From the NCBI GenBank assembly GCA_037577475.1, contig CM075184.1, forward strand, positions 31,209,094-31,273,093: a stretch of 64,000 nt of DNA, in the 5' to 3' direction. Each line of letters begins with the position of its first letter. The first letter of the stretch is position 1. Shown in pieces: positions 12,151-22,752 of this stretch. A model generated the notes under the pieces. The model was not told the origin of the DNA. It did not search any database and saw only the letters and a list, made by a program, of their open reading frames with translations. Origin of the DNA: Chaunax sp. Z400 (taxonomy: Eukaryota > Chordata > Actinopteri > Lophiiformes > Chaunacidae). Position numbers and translations under genes: made by a program.

Positions 12151-13074
12151 TTTTGCTTGACAGACGGTACTAACATGGACAGCTGCTCGGCCGGGCCGGA
12201 CTGACAGGGAGTGGGACTCCGCTGGGTTTCCGGTAATATTTCAAAATAAAAGACAATAGTAGGAATTGGGCAGCAGCTGTTGGCCGCTGATACTTATTGG
12301 TCCATTTATAGCTAAGACGGATATGACGGTGCATATATAAATGACTATAAATTAAAATCAGACTAATATGGCTATTCAATTCTAACATTTCATGACGCTT
12401 CATACTTAAAAGAAAGCTATGTTTTTTTTGTGCAGGCTTCTTTACATAGTATCACCACCCGGACACGCCTCAGAAGGACTTCAACCTCTTTCAATTTTTC
12501 TCCTGTTCCCAGACTAATTTCTAGCGGTATCCACTACAAACAGTGGTCAAAAAGCTCTTTTTAAGAGTTTGCATTCAAGCACATGTAGCGAGACATTTTC
12601 ATTATCTGGAAAATTTATATGGATTTGTAACCAGGAGCCGATTTTATTTTGAAAATATACACCGGAAGTGCAGCCCAGTGTTATGCAAGGAAGGAATCTC
12701 TCATGTACCCTACACAATCCATTACACGTACACTATTACCTGTGCTTTAGAGATGTGCACAATCCAACACTTTGTAGTAACTCATTTTTGTGAAGATCAC
12801 AATGTTCAATATGATGCTACATCCTGGTACTGTAGTTTGGTATTAGGGTGTTAATACAGTGAATTAAAAAGGCATAAGCTGTTTGAATCCATAACCAGTT
12901 ACATTGCAAGCCTTTAGTATCCCCAGTGATGCATTTCCCTTTATCTGTTGAGCGGTCCTCCAATTGATGCAACATAATCAATGATCTCCTCAGCAGGCCA
13001 ATGATTCCCCAGTGAGACATCGCTTATCTTAAAGGAGGATCAAGCATCACAGAGCAGTTTGCCATGGAAATTTC
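12151..13074. promoter_or_regulatory. glo1-A upstream region / eprs1-fragment downstream region
   Basis: About 0.9 kb separates the glo1-A start from the poly(A) signal of the orphan eprs1 end. The proximal part has GC-rich patches around 12180-12235 and an ETS-like CCGGAAGT at 12662-12669. The same region in unit B is 21141-22063 and is nearly identical, so both glo1 copies kept their promoter. No additional gene was seen. Confidence 0.45.
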
Positions 13075-13763
13075 TTTATTATAGACAAGTTGTGTCATAT
13101 AATGGGATAAATCACAGACTCTTAACCATACACAGTTCATCAAAGCTTTTGTAATCAAACTCTGGTGGATCTGAGGAATTTTTATTCATCTGAACCATGA
13201 GACACAAAGTGTAACCAGTCACACGGCGAGAGGAGGGCTAATAAAGCTGTGACAAAGACAACCCATATAATCCCAAGTACTTGCAGAGTTCCTGAGACAG
13301 TTTGGCTGCAAGAGATGGGGCTGCTAACAGGCAAAGAGTATTTTACCCCTGACATTTCTTTCATAATTTTTTGGAGCTTTTCAAATTCAAACCCGGTAAA
13401 TTCATAAATGCGAGGAGGAATAAAATAATTCACAAGTGGTCTCCATAATCGAACAGCTGCTTTTACATTGCCATTACACTGCCAGACACAGGAAAGATTT
13501 AATACTTGCCTGGCAATTGGTGCTTATTGGCATCCTGAAATAAAACACTTTCTTTCAGAGGCATAATAATAATAATGTTAACATGTAAAAAAAAACAACC
13601 CAAAAAACAAATTCCCCTATCTAAAGCCCTCAGTTAAGTTACCTCCTGACCCCTATTACAGAAGACACCCTACAGAAATAAGAGAAAGGAATTGAGATGA
13701 GAAAAGATGGGGGAGCCCTTTTAGACCACAATGTTCATCGTTTGGCTCCAGCAGAGGATGTCT
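13075..13763 (-). other. Copy of the eprs1 3'UTR
   Basis: Matches the eprs1 3'UTR at 22064-22752 nearly base for base. It ends at a minus-strand AATAAA (TTTATT at 13075-13080). It is the tail of the orphan eprs1 fragment. No coding sequence is recognised in it. Confidence 0.6.
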
Positions 13764-14266
13764 TCAGTAGCTGCGTCCAAACAGGGTGTAGTACTGGGCA
13801 GGCTCCTTGCCGCTGACACACATCTGACCAGGCTGAAGCGTCTTCAGGGGGGAGAAGGGGATACAGAGGCTCTTGGCTCCCATGGACGGAGCTCCAGGCT
13901 CCAGGTCCTGGTCCCTACAGGAGAACAAAGCACAAAATTATTATTAATTATTTTATCACTTCAATGACTCCATAATGTGATTGTCTATTTGATGGATATT
14001 CATGATGTGCAACTGTCATGTCAGACAGCAACGTGCCAGACGTACTTGGCAGTGGTTGTCTTGATCCAATCCTCACACTGAATTCCTCCACAGAACGGGA
14101 TCTGGATCATCTATCAAGAGAGAAAGATGTCTTATTGATCGTTTACTCAGGTGAGGACAGACGATGAGTATGGGTTGTGTGACTCACTTTGCCCTGTTCC
14201 AACTCTTTCTGGAACTGCTCCATTGTGTCTGCAACCACCATGTTATTCCTCAGGTCATCTGAAGCT
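13764..14266 (-). pseudogene. eprs1: Orphan 3' fragment of eprs1 (exons 33-35, duplicated)
   Basis: Three exons at 14266-14188, 14110-14046 and 13914-13764 copy the last three coding exons of eprs1 (true set at 23255-22753). The frames, GT-AG sites and stop are undamaged and encode the end of the ProRS zinc-binding C-terminal domain (GAPSMGAKSLCIPF ... YYTLFGRSY). One visible change is Met for Ile at the start of the middle exon. The fragment lacks all upstream exons, because the duplication break falls in the intron at 14281/14282. It has no start or promoter of its own. It lies downstream of the intact gene on the same strand, so it could only be used by read-through splicing. Confidence 0.93.
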
Positions 14267-14425
14267 CTGAAAAGACAAACACTTCCCTGATTTCAGAGCA
14301 CACCATGGTTCATTTATCCTTTTTCTCCAGCTGTTATTACCTTGTCATCTCACCCCTGTGTATCTCACTCACTGAGTTAGCTGAGCTCTGCTGCTGACAG
14401 AATCATTCAGTCAAAATATCAGACT

Positions 14426-15098
14426 CGTACCCGAGGCCAAGATCCTGGATTCGGCACTACGGGCTTGCCGAAGACTGAATGACCTGGCCAGCGCCATCCG
14501 TATCCTTGAGGCTATTAAGGTGAGCAGACGTCCCTTCATATGATCACAGAAGGTCTTCAGTAAGCTTTTTAGTCACACTCTGTTTCAGTGGTGATGTGTG
14601 ACTTCTGACGGACCCACTGCTTGCTGTCTGTGACAAAATGCTCGTCATTTGTGTTTGACCTTTTTGTGTGTGTGTATGTGTGTGTTTTGCAGGACAAAGC
14701 GGGTCCTCACAAAGATATCTATCCCTACCTGATCCAGGAGCTGAAGCCCACCCTGTCAGAACTCGGCATCTCAACACCAGAAGAGCTGGGCATTGACAAG
14801 TTGTAGACTGACCAGGTGAGACTGCACTATATACCATACACTTGGGAAGGTGTTGTGGACACTTGCTTGGAGCTTAAGCACCGATGCTGCTTCAGATCCT
14901 ATATATATACGTATGCTGGCCTACTTACTCCATGAATGCACAGTAGATCATCACTGCTATTGCTTGCTGCTCATTGTTTTCCTCTTTCCTCAGGTCATTT
15001 CAAGAGATGGATCTCCTGATTCTCTTCTGTCAAATATGTCTATATTGTGAATTAATTCCATGCTGTCCTGTTGTGTACAAAATGGTGGACCTAATAAA
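14426..15098 (+). pseudogene. cox5a: Truncated cox5a copy (exons 3-5)
   Basis: Holds a remnant of exon 3 (about 14426-14519), exon 4 (14693-14806, identical to the parent, stop TAG at 14804) and the noncoding last exon from 14994 with AATAAA at 15093-15098. Exons 1 and 2 were never duplicated. A 223-bp deletion (parent bases 6949-7171) also removed the exon 3 acceptor and its first 28 bases. It cannot encode COX5A on its own. The exon 4 acceptor and the poly(A) signal are intact, so it could act as an alternative terminal exon after read-through from the parent gene. Confidence 0.93.
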
Positions 15099-15160
15099 GA
15101 AAACCAATAATTGAATGTTTTTTTTGGTAACTACAAATACTGTAGTATTATTAGATACAT

Positions 15161-16295
15161 GACATAACGGGCACTTTTGGCAGCTACTTATGCTCGATTA
15201 TTTCTGAGCTGCTCTTCTACTGTCTCAATCTAAAATACTGGTGTAGAAACAAGCACCACAAAGAAAAACTGTTGTTCCACCTCGTCATAATGTAAATACC
15301 CTCATATCAAATCATGAGGTATAAAATCTTATCGCAAATGGGAAAAAGTTTGGTTTTCTTTGGCACTCCCACTCCACAGTGCTGTGTGTGTGTGTCAAAG
15401 TCCACTCTTATGAAGTCATATTTAAAGTGATTTAATTCTCATTATTTTAAGAAATAGTTTTGATTCTTGAGATAAATTAATCTGTTATCAAACAAGCTTT
15501 GTTATCTCAAGATAAAGTCATAATCTCAAGATAGTGGCTTTAGAAAAACAATTGGGGGGTGGGGGGTAGGAGGGAGTGAATGGAGCTGAACGGCTAAAAT
15601 AATTACTTTCACTTGCTTCTAGACAAAAACACCAAACTTTTATTTCAATTTGTGCAAAAATAGTCTTGATTATACATCAGAAATGAAAACATTGTCCTTA
15701 CAAAGCAATTTTGCCCACAAAACGCTCACATTCTGCTGAAGACAAAAAATATATTCCATACACAGTTGTTTTGAATATGGAGCTATGCTATGAAGATGAC
15801 TAACCTTCAGTCACCTCAAAATCTTTTTTTCAGTGAAATGCAAAAAAATAAGTTTTTTTTTAGAAAAATCTATTTATTAAAAAGGCCCAACTACTAATCA
15901 TGGTTAATTCATGTAAAGGTAGCTTGGTAAAGCTAGAATGTAGTTTGTGAGATAAAATGACCACCCTTTCAAGCCACCTAAAACATGTTTCCATGGAAAC
16001 CACACAAGATAAAATTAGTAAACAGTTCAAAATCTCAAAAAGCAAGAACTATGTTGGTGAAACTAGAACGTTTAGTTTGCCAGTCGGGCTCCAGACAACA
16101 TGACTCACCTTAAAAATTATTTTTCTATGGAAATAAAAAGTAAAATTTGCAAAAGATTCTAAATGTTAAAAGGCAGAACTATTCATCATGGTTAATATAT
16201 GTGTAAAGTTTGATGAAGCTAGTTCATACAGTTTACATGCTATGCTCAGAGCAGCTATATCTCCTGTTATTTTTATGTTCAATCATTTCAGGTTT
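15161..16295. repeat. Block specific to unit B, with internal diverged repeats
   Basis: About 1.13 kb sits where unit A has only about 15 bp (near 7901-7915). Its right part repeats a loosely conserved unit of about 120-130 bp at least three times between 15780 and 16250. The recurring phrases are of the type AACTA..CATGGTTAA and GGTGAAACTAGAA, followed by a stretch with ATTTTTCTATGGAAA or ATGTTTCCATGGAAA. No coding potential or transposon ends were recognised. Whether B gained it or A lost it is not decided. Confidence 0.55.
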
Positions 16296-16796
16296 TAATT
16301 AACAATTAATTCCGAAAAAGTAAAAAACTATGTGACTGAACTGCAGCACAGGACCAGGTCCCTTTATTGCTGGCTTGCAATCATCTTCATTGGGATCAAT
16401 TTTGCTCATTTTTTTTTGTTTTTTTTTTGCCCTGATTAACTTTGCATCGTCTCTCCAAACTAGAAGAAACCACAAATCCATTTGAACAGTGGCTCTCACA
16501 TTTATTACAAAGAAATACTGCTTTACTCCAGCATTACTTTTTGAAGACACATACAAACTGATGATGGCAGACGAACTCAACAGCTACACAAAGTAGTAGC
16601 TATCCGTAGCAAATAAATCTTATTTATTGATCAGTCCAGCCCATAGCAGTGCACTCTGATCGTATGCAAGTGATTCTGCTCTGGTTTTCATACACGTTAC
16701 TAAATTCTTTGCAAATCCACAATGTTGTCCTCTCCCAGTGAAGCCACAGCAGGTCAGGCCTGGATGCACAGCAGCAAGGAGCATGTTATAGGAGTT

Positions 16797-19700
16797 TTAG
16801 GAGGTAATGGACACCATGTTGTTAGGACTCAGAATCTCAATCCAGTAACCATCAGGGTCCTGAATGAAAGCCAAGCCTTTCATTTTACCTGAGAACAAAA
16901 TAAGAGGGGAGGCGGCAGACAAAGAATTATTATTTTCATGACAGTTCAAGTACAAATACTTATTATGATTATGTTAGTTTGGAGCACAGAAATCTGCATT
17001 CACCATATGCATTGCTTTAATTTTCTTTGGGTGGAGTTGATAAAAGTAAAAAAGAATAAAAGTCCTGGTAGATTTTGATGCATTGAAGAAGATTTCAAGA
17101 AGCTTAGATTTGATGTAGTTCAGTGTAACAATCAGTAAACAATAACAGGTAGATACCAAATAACAGACCAGTTGCTGGTGATGGTGAATGTTTGTGTTCT
17201 TTATGCAGAATCGCCAGTAGAATAATCCCTGTTAGAAGAAAACTTTCATCTACACTGCTGTTTTCATACTATTGTATTATTTTGTATTTTTACTTCCTGT
17301 TTCTCTCAGTGACGAGACAAAGTGTCAGATTTGAACTGTGGGAAGAAAACGGTTTTCTTTACTTGAATGGTTTCAGCCCAAATTCAAATTATTTTCCATT
17401 TTGAAAATATGTTTTAAAATAGGAAATAAATACATTTTTGAGCCTCATATTCACAAATAGGTCACATCTCACCATCATTGGGCTTCTTGACAAATGTGAC
17501 TCCTTGCTGTTCGAACATTTCACAGGCTTTAAAGACATCAGGAACAGCAATTCCAATGTGTCCTGTCAACAAACAGACTGCTGATTATGAATCCACACTA
17601 AACTTACACATATGCACAGGTTAGCTGAGAATCACAGTGGAGGAGATGTACCACAAAGACTGAATGTCACAAGTGCTAAAGATGCTACAGTGCTTTTTGT
17701 GAGGATGGCTGACCATGAGAAAAGACAATGGAGGTAAATTAATCTGTTAATTTAAATGATGGATCTTTCCAAATATGCTGTGTTTCATTTTGATGCATGA
17801 AGAAGCATTTATAGTAGTTTTATAATCACATCATTTCCCTCTGCATCAGGACCCAATCGAATCGTGGAGTGTCTACAGATTCCCTCCCTTACATTTATCG
17901 ACTGCCTTCAGATGAAAGAACCTTTTCTTTTGGGATGACAAAGTCTTTAACTTGTAAATCTCCCTTTCCACAACACTTGTGTTGGTTTTCGTTGTGCATT
18001 TTTAAAACAGGGAAGCGGTCTTACCAAAGCCACGTGGATCTGAGTTTCCGTTGTGATAAGACTGGCTCTCATCAGACTCTGAGCCCCAGTTACTGACAGA
18101 CAGGAGGGAGGGAGGGAAAGGAGGAGCACAGCAAGTGTGAGAGGAAGAGAAGGAGGAGGAGAGAAAAGGAAATAGAACCATTTTCAGAGGGATCACAAAT
18201 GATCATTTTTCAGTAGTTTCTTCAGTTAATAAATGTAAAATGTCTGAGGACTGAAACTAAAGATTATTAAGTTGTCCTTTCAAAGTGACAATTTTGTGGT
18301 CAAATAATATTGTGTCTCAAATGACCAAACTAATTCCGAGACATAAAGCCTTACTATGTGAGCTCAATAGTGGCTCTTCTGGAGAAGGTCCAGGACGTCC
18401 GGTCCTCCACATTTGTAGGAATCTCCTTTTTGTCCTCGTAGCCCAAGAAGAAGAGAGAGAAACGCATGGAGGGGAAGTCAAACTTTTGCAGCAGCCTGGA
18501 AAATGTGGCACACCAGAGAGAAAAAAAATTCAGTTTATGTATAGGAAACCGTCTCTATAACACACACACAGTCAAAAATACTAGAGGTCAACTGATACTG
18601 GATTTTTATCCCCCCCATGAAAAATGTACATTAGGAACTAAATAATATTGTGCACCTTGTTTGTATTGTTTGGATACTATAACCTTAAAGTGGACGTGTC
18701 TCGTGTCTCTTCTAAAAATGCACCCAAATGTTTAGAATATGTCTACGTCACCTGGAAGTAAAGACTGATGCAGAGTTCACTGAGCTGAAGCCCTCACTAA
18801 TACTCACGTCATGCCCAGGATTCTGGTGTAGAAATCCAAGGATTTAAGAGGATCTTTAACCCGCAGCATAGTCTGCTGCATCACGAATTCCTAAGACACA
18901 CAACAGTAGACATTTATAGAAACATAACACTTTAAATCAAGTAGTCTGCAGCAACATTAGGTTATCAGACAAGACTACACGATGCAAGCTTAGTGGGGGG
19001 GGGGGGGGGGTTTAAACTCAAAATGTCTTTCCAAGAGAGAGAAATTATTTTAGCAGCTGAAAGCAAACAAAAAAAATATTTATATAAAAAAACAGACACC
19101 ACAGCACCACTGAGGGCACATTTTGGTTTAAGCCAAATGAAAAAGCAGAGCCAGATAACTTTGGAGGAAGTCATTTGTCATATTTGCAGCAAAAAGGTAG
19201 GAATCAAAACCGCTAATAGAACAAATCTAGAGAGAAAAAACATCCATTATCCACCACCACACCCAATTCACTGAACCTGGACGGACGGAGCTGCAGCCAC
19301 AATTAGCCATTATGAGGTGTATTTGTATTATTGATCTGTGATTAGTCTTATCATCACAATTAGTGGTCAGCTAAAATTTCATAATAATGACAGCCCTACC
19401 TGGCAGTGATCTTGCACGCTTCACTCATGGCTCACAAGTACAGCTTGTGTTGTGAAATGCATACAAAATGAATGTGAGAACAAGTCAAATAAAAATGCAG
19501 CCTCCATGTTGGTGAAACAGACCATTGCATCACTGATCCGCACATTCTGTGGTTTTAAAAGTATGAAAACCAAACTTCTGGGCTGTGTGTGAGTGTGAGT
19601 GTGAGTGTGAGTGTGTGTGTGAGAGTGTGTGTGTGTGTTTCACAGCAGGTTGTTATCTCTGCGGCTAGCAACTGCCCTCCTTTCCTGTGCCGTTCCTCCA

Positions 19701-21140
19701 ACAGTGTAAAAATGTCACACATTGCATCCACAGAAACTCCTCAAACACACACTGCTGCAGCATAACCCTCATCTCCAGACGCCTCTATGCTCCAAACAGC
19801 CACAGTTTTACTTCTGGAGCTTCTTAAGTTCAAGAGCCGTTATGGGATGACACAGAAGCAGTTCATCTAACCAAAGAGCAGACGTTGCTCATGTTGCAAG
19901 AGAGCTTTCGGTTTTATAACGACATAATTCAGGTCAAATTATTAGGGATTGAGAGGATGCATTGGTTTTCAACTGATTCGAACAACCAACGTAAAGTATA
20001 TTACAAATCTATGATTCTGTGTAATGTGTGAGAATCTGCTGGATACACCAGAGTGTGTCGGGTTGTTTGTTTGACTGTTGGCAGGATTACACATGAAATA
20101 CCATAAAGATTTTGATTAAACTTGGTAGAAGGGTTGGGCATGCAGCAATAAAGAACCATTGCATGTGAGATTAGATCAGGATAAAGGATTCCTGTGTTGT
20201 AGACGACCTATTGTGGAATGGTGAGCATTCACCAGCCTTGTGACTTGTCTGGTAGACTGCACTGCCTTCCAATATGCCAATGCGTCAATCCCAGTCATGT
20301 TGCCCCGGCCCATTCGTGCAGATGTAAATTTCTCCCAAATCTTTTTGTCTTTTTAGGGATAGTAAGTTTAATAAGGGAGTTGTCCTTTGGGATACATTCT
20401 CAGACTCAAGACCACCCATAAATATCAGTCAAGCTTGACCAAACAGTTGATTAGTGTCACAAAACCTGGCTGATTTAGGGATGCACAACAATTTTTATAA
20501 TGTGAAAAATGTTTTCTAAAATTCGGCATCAATTAGTGGCACTTTTATAATTCCATTTAATGTATGATTTCATTAGCCAGCTGGATGACTTAACTTTAGC
20601 CGCTTACGTTTGCACCACTGCCCCCATTAGCCGTCTCCAGTCCCGCCTACTTTACGCCACAGCATGCCTTGTCTGGTTTGACCGCGCCTAAATACCAACT
20701 TGACAACACGGGTAGTTCTAAGGTTACGAACAGATTTTCTACAAATGCTGCTCCACCAAGTCTGGACTGAGTTTACATATCAGAAAGTTCGTATGAAAGT
20801 TAGCTAGCTTACAACATAGAATAAAACCACCACGCGTTTAGTATGAGATATGCATGACGTGACACCGCTAGCCTCAAGTATTGGTGGTTTACCATGTTTA
20901 CTATCATTAGTGGAGCACTTGTCTTCCGAGTGACCAATCACATTTTGTGAAGGAACGTGTCCCGACGCCTTGCCATTTTCCTGCGTGGACGTCCTTAGCC
21001 TGTTCGGTTGGCTGGGTTTGACAGTGTCTGACAGCAGTTCGGGTTAATTTCCAGAGGAATAATAATCTTACCTTAGTAATTGAGTTCCCATCTTTACAAG
21101 CCTCTGCGACCGCCTCGTCTGACAGACCTTTGTCGCTCAT
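16797..21140 (-). CDS. glo1: Glyoxalase I (lactoylglutathione lyase), copy B, catalytic residues intact
   Basis: Second full-length glo1, in unit B. Minus-strand exons are 21140-21072, 18890-18808, 18495-18355, 18092-18025, 17562-17473 and 16888-16797. They total 543 nt, or 180 residues, with the same phases as copy A. All four expected zinc ligands are present: Gln29, Glu95, His122 and Glu168 (human 34, 100, 127, 173). Arg33, Asn99, Arg118 and the Lys152-Met153 pair, which contact the glutathione adduct, are also present. Relative to the usual ELTHNWG motif, residue 98 is Tyr instead of His, next to the substrate-binding Asn. Apart from that site it matches the family better than copy A wherever they differ (Arg62, Leu65, Glu95, Lys152, Asn in SPNNM). 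This is the likely working enzyme. Poly(A) signal: TTTATT at 16501-16506. Confidence 0.95.
19091..19399 (+). mobile_element. hAT/BED transposon remnant in glo1-B intron 1
   Basis: Duplicate of the element at 10704-11075, with the same BED-finger-like reading (ICHICSKKVG) and the same right end GACAGCCCTA. It lacks about 63 bp that both the unit A copy and the distant copy at 60981-61320 retain, so the loss happened in unit B after duplication. Confidence 0.6.
19583..19638 (+). repeat. GT/GA microsatellite in glo1-B intron 1
   Basis: Short counterpart of the 245-bp array at 11258-11502 in unit A. Confidence 0.9.
20171..21023. repeat. Sequence kept only in unit B (glo1-B intron 1)
   Basis: About 850 bp with no counterpart in unit A (junction near 12034). 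Its first bases continue the dispersed repeat that also occurs at 37740-37860 (compare GATAAAGG in both), so the ancestral intron contained it and unit A lost it. At about 20330-20460 it matches 58790-58930 (shared AGTCAAGCTTGACCAAAC). At 20470 a hAT-like TAGGGATGCAC begins an AT-rich stretch. No gene is seen. Confidence 0.55.
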
Positions 21141-22063
21141 TTTTGCTTGACAGACGGTACTAACATGGACAGCTGCTCGGCCGGGCCGGACTGACAGGGA
21201 GTGGGACTCCGCTGGGTTTCCGGTAATATTTCAAAAATAAAAGACAATAGTAGGAATTGGGCAGCAGCTGTTGGCCGCTGATACTTATTGGTCCATTTAT
21301 AGCTAAGACGGATATGACGGTGCATATATAAATGACTATAAATTAAAATCAGACTAATATGGCTATTCAATTCTAACATTTCATGACGCTTCATACTTAA
21401 AAAAAAGCTATGTTTTTTGTGCAGGCTTCTTTACATAGTATCACCACCCGGACACGCCTCAGAAGGACTTCAACCTCTTTAAATTTTTCTCCTGTTCCCA
21501 GACTAATTTCTAGCGGTATCCACTACAAACAGTGGTCAAAAAGCGCTTTTTAAGAGTTTGCATTCAATCACATGTAGCGAGACATTTTCATTATCTGGAA
21601 AATTTATATGGATTTGTAACCAGGAGCCGATTTTATTTTGAAAATATACACCGGAAGTGCAGCCCAGTGTTATGCAAGGAAGGAATCTCTCATGTACCCT
21701 ACACAATCCATTACACGTACACTATTACCTGTGCTTTAGAGATGTGCACAATCCAACACTTTGTAGTAACTCATTTTTGTGAAGATCACAATGTTCAATA
21801 TGATGCTACATCCTGGTACTGTAGTTTGGTATTAGGGTGTTAATACAGTGAATTAAAAAGGCATAAGCTGTTTGAATCCATAACCAGTTACATTGCAAGC
21901 CTTTAGTATCCCCAGTGATGCATTTCCCTTTATCTGTTGAGCGGGCCTCCAATTGATGCAACATAATCAATGATCTCCTCAGCAGGCCAATGATTCCCCA
22001 GTGAGACATCGCTTATCTTAAAGGAGGATCAAGCATCACAGAGCAGTTTGCCATGGAAATTTC

Positions 22064-22752
22064 TTTATTATAGACAAGTTGTGTCATATAATGGGATACA
22101 TCACAGACTCTTAACCATACACAGTTCATCAAAGCTTTTGTAATCAAACTCTGGTGGATCTGAGGAATTTTTATTCATCTGAACCATGAGACACAAAGTG
22201 TAACCAGTCACACGGCGAGAGGAGGGCTAATAAAGCTGTGACAAAGACAACCCATATAATCCCAAGTACTTGCAGAGTTCCTGAGACAGTTTGGCTGCAA
22301 GAGATGGGGCTGCTAACAGGCAAAGAGTATTTTACCCCTGACATTTCTTTCATAATTTTTGGAGCTTTTCAAATTCAAACCCGGTAAATTCATAAATGCG
22401 AGGAGGAATAAAATAATTCACAAGTGGTCTCCATAATCGAACAGCTGCTTTTACATTGCCATTACACTGCCAGACACAGGAAAGATTTAATACTTGCCTG
22501 GCAGTTGGTGCTTCTTGGCATCCTGAAATAAAACACTTTCTTTCAGAAGCATAATAATAATAATGTTAACGTGTTAAAAAAAAACAACCAAAAAAACAAA
22601 TTCCCCTATCTAAAGCCCTCAGTTAAGTTACCTCCTGACCCCTATTACAGAAGACACCCTACAGAAATAAGAGAAAGGAAATGAGATGAGAAAAGATGGG
22701 GGAGCCCTTTTAGACCACAATGTTCATCGTTTGGCTCCAGCAGAGGATGTCT
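22064..22752 (-). other. eprs1: eprs1 3' untranslated region
   Basis: Runs from the eprs1 stop to a minus-strand AATAAA (TTTATT at 22064-22069). The glo1-B promoter region follows immediately, so eprs1 and glo1 are arranged tail to head on the same strand. Confidence 0.6.

Larger units (their letters stand above)
6805..14281 (+). repeat. Segmental tandem duplication, unit A
   Basis: First unit of a direct tandem duplication. It matches 14282-23270 along its length, broken by indels. It starts in cox5a intron 2 just after a C17 run (about 6783-6799) and ends in the eprs1 intron at the junction 14281/14282. It contains cox5a exons 3-5, glo1 copy A and a 3' fragment of eprs1. By eye the aligned parts differ by only a few percent. 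A 63-bp stretch missing from unit B is kept here (about 10925-10988), as is the full cox5a exon 3. About 850 bp present in unit B intron 1 of glo1 is missing here. Confidence 0.95.
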
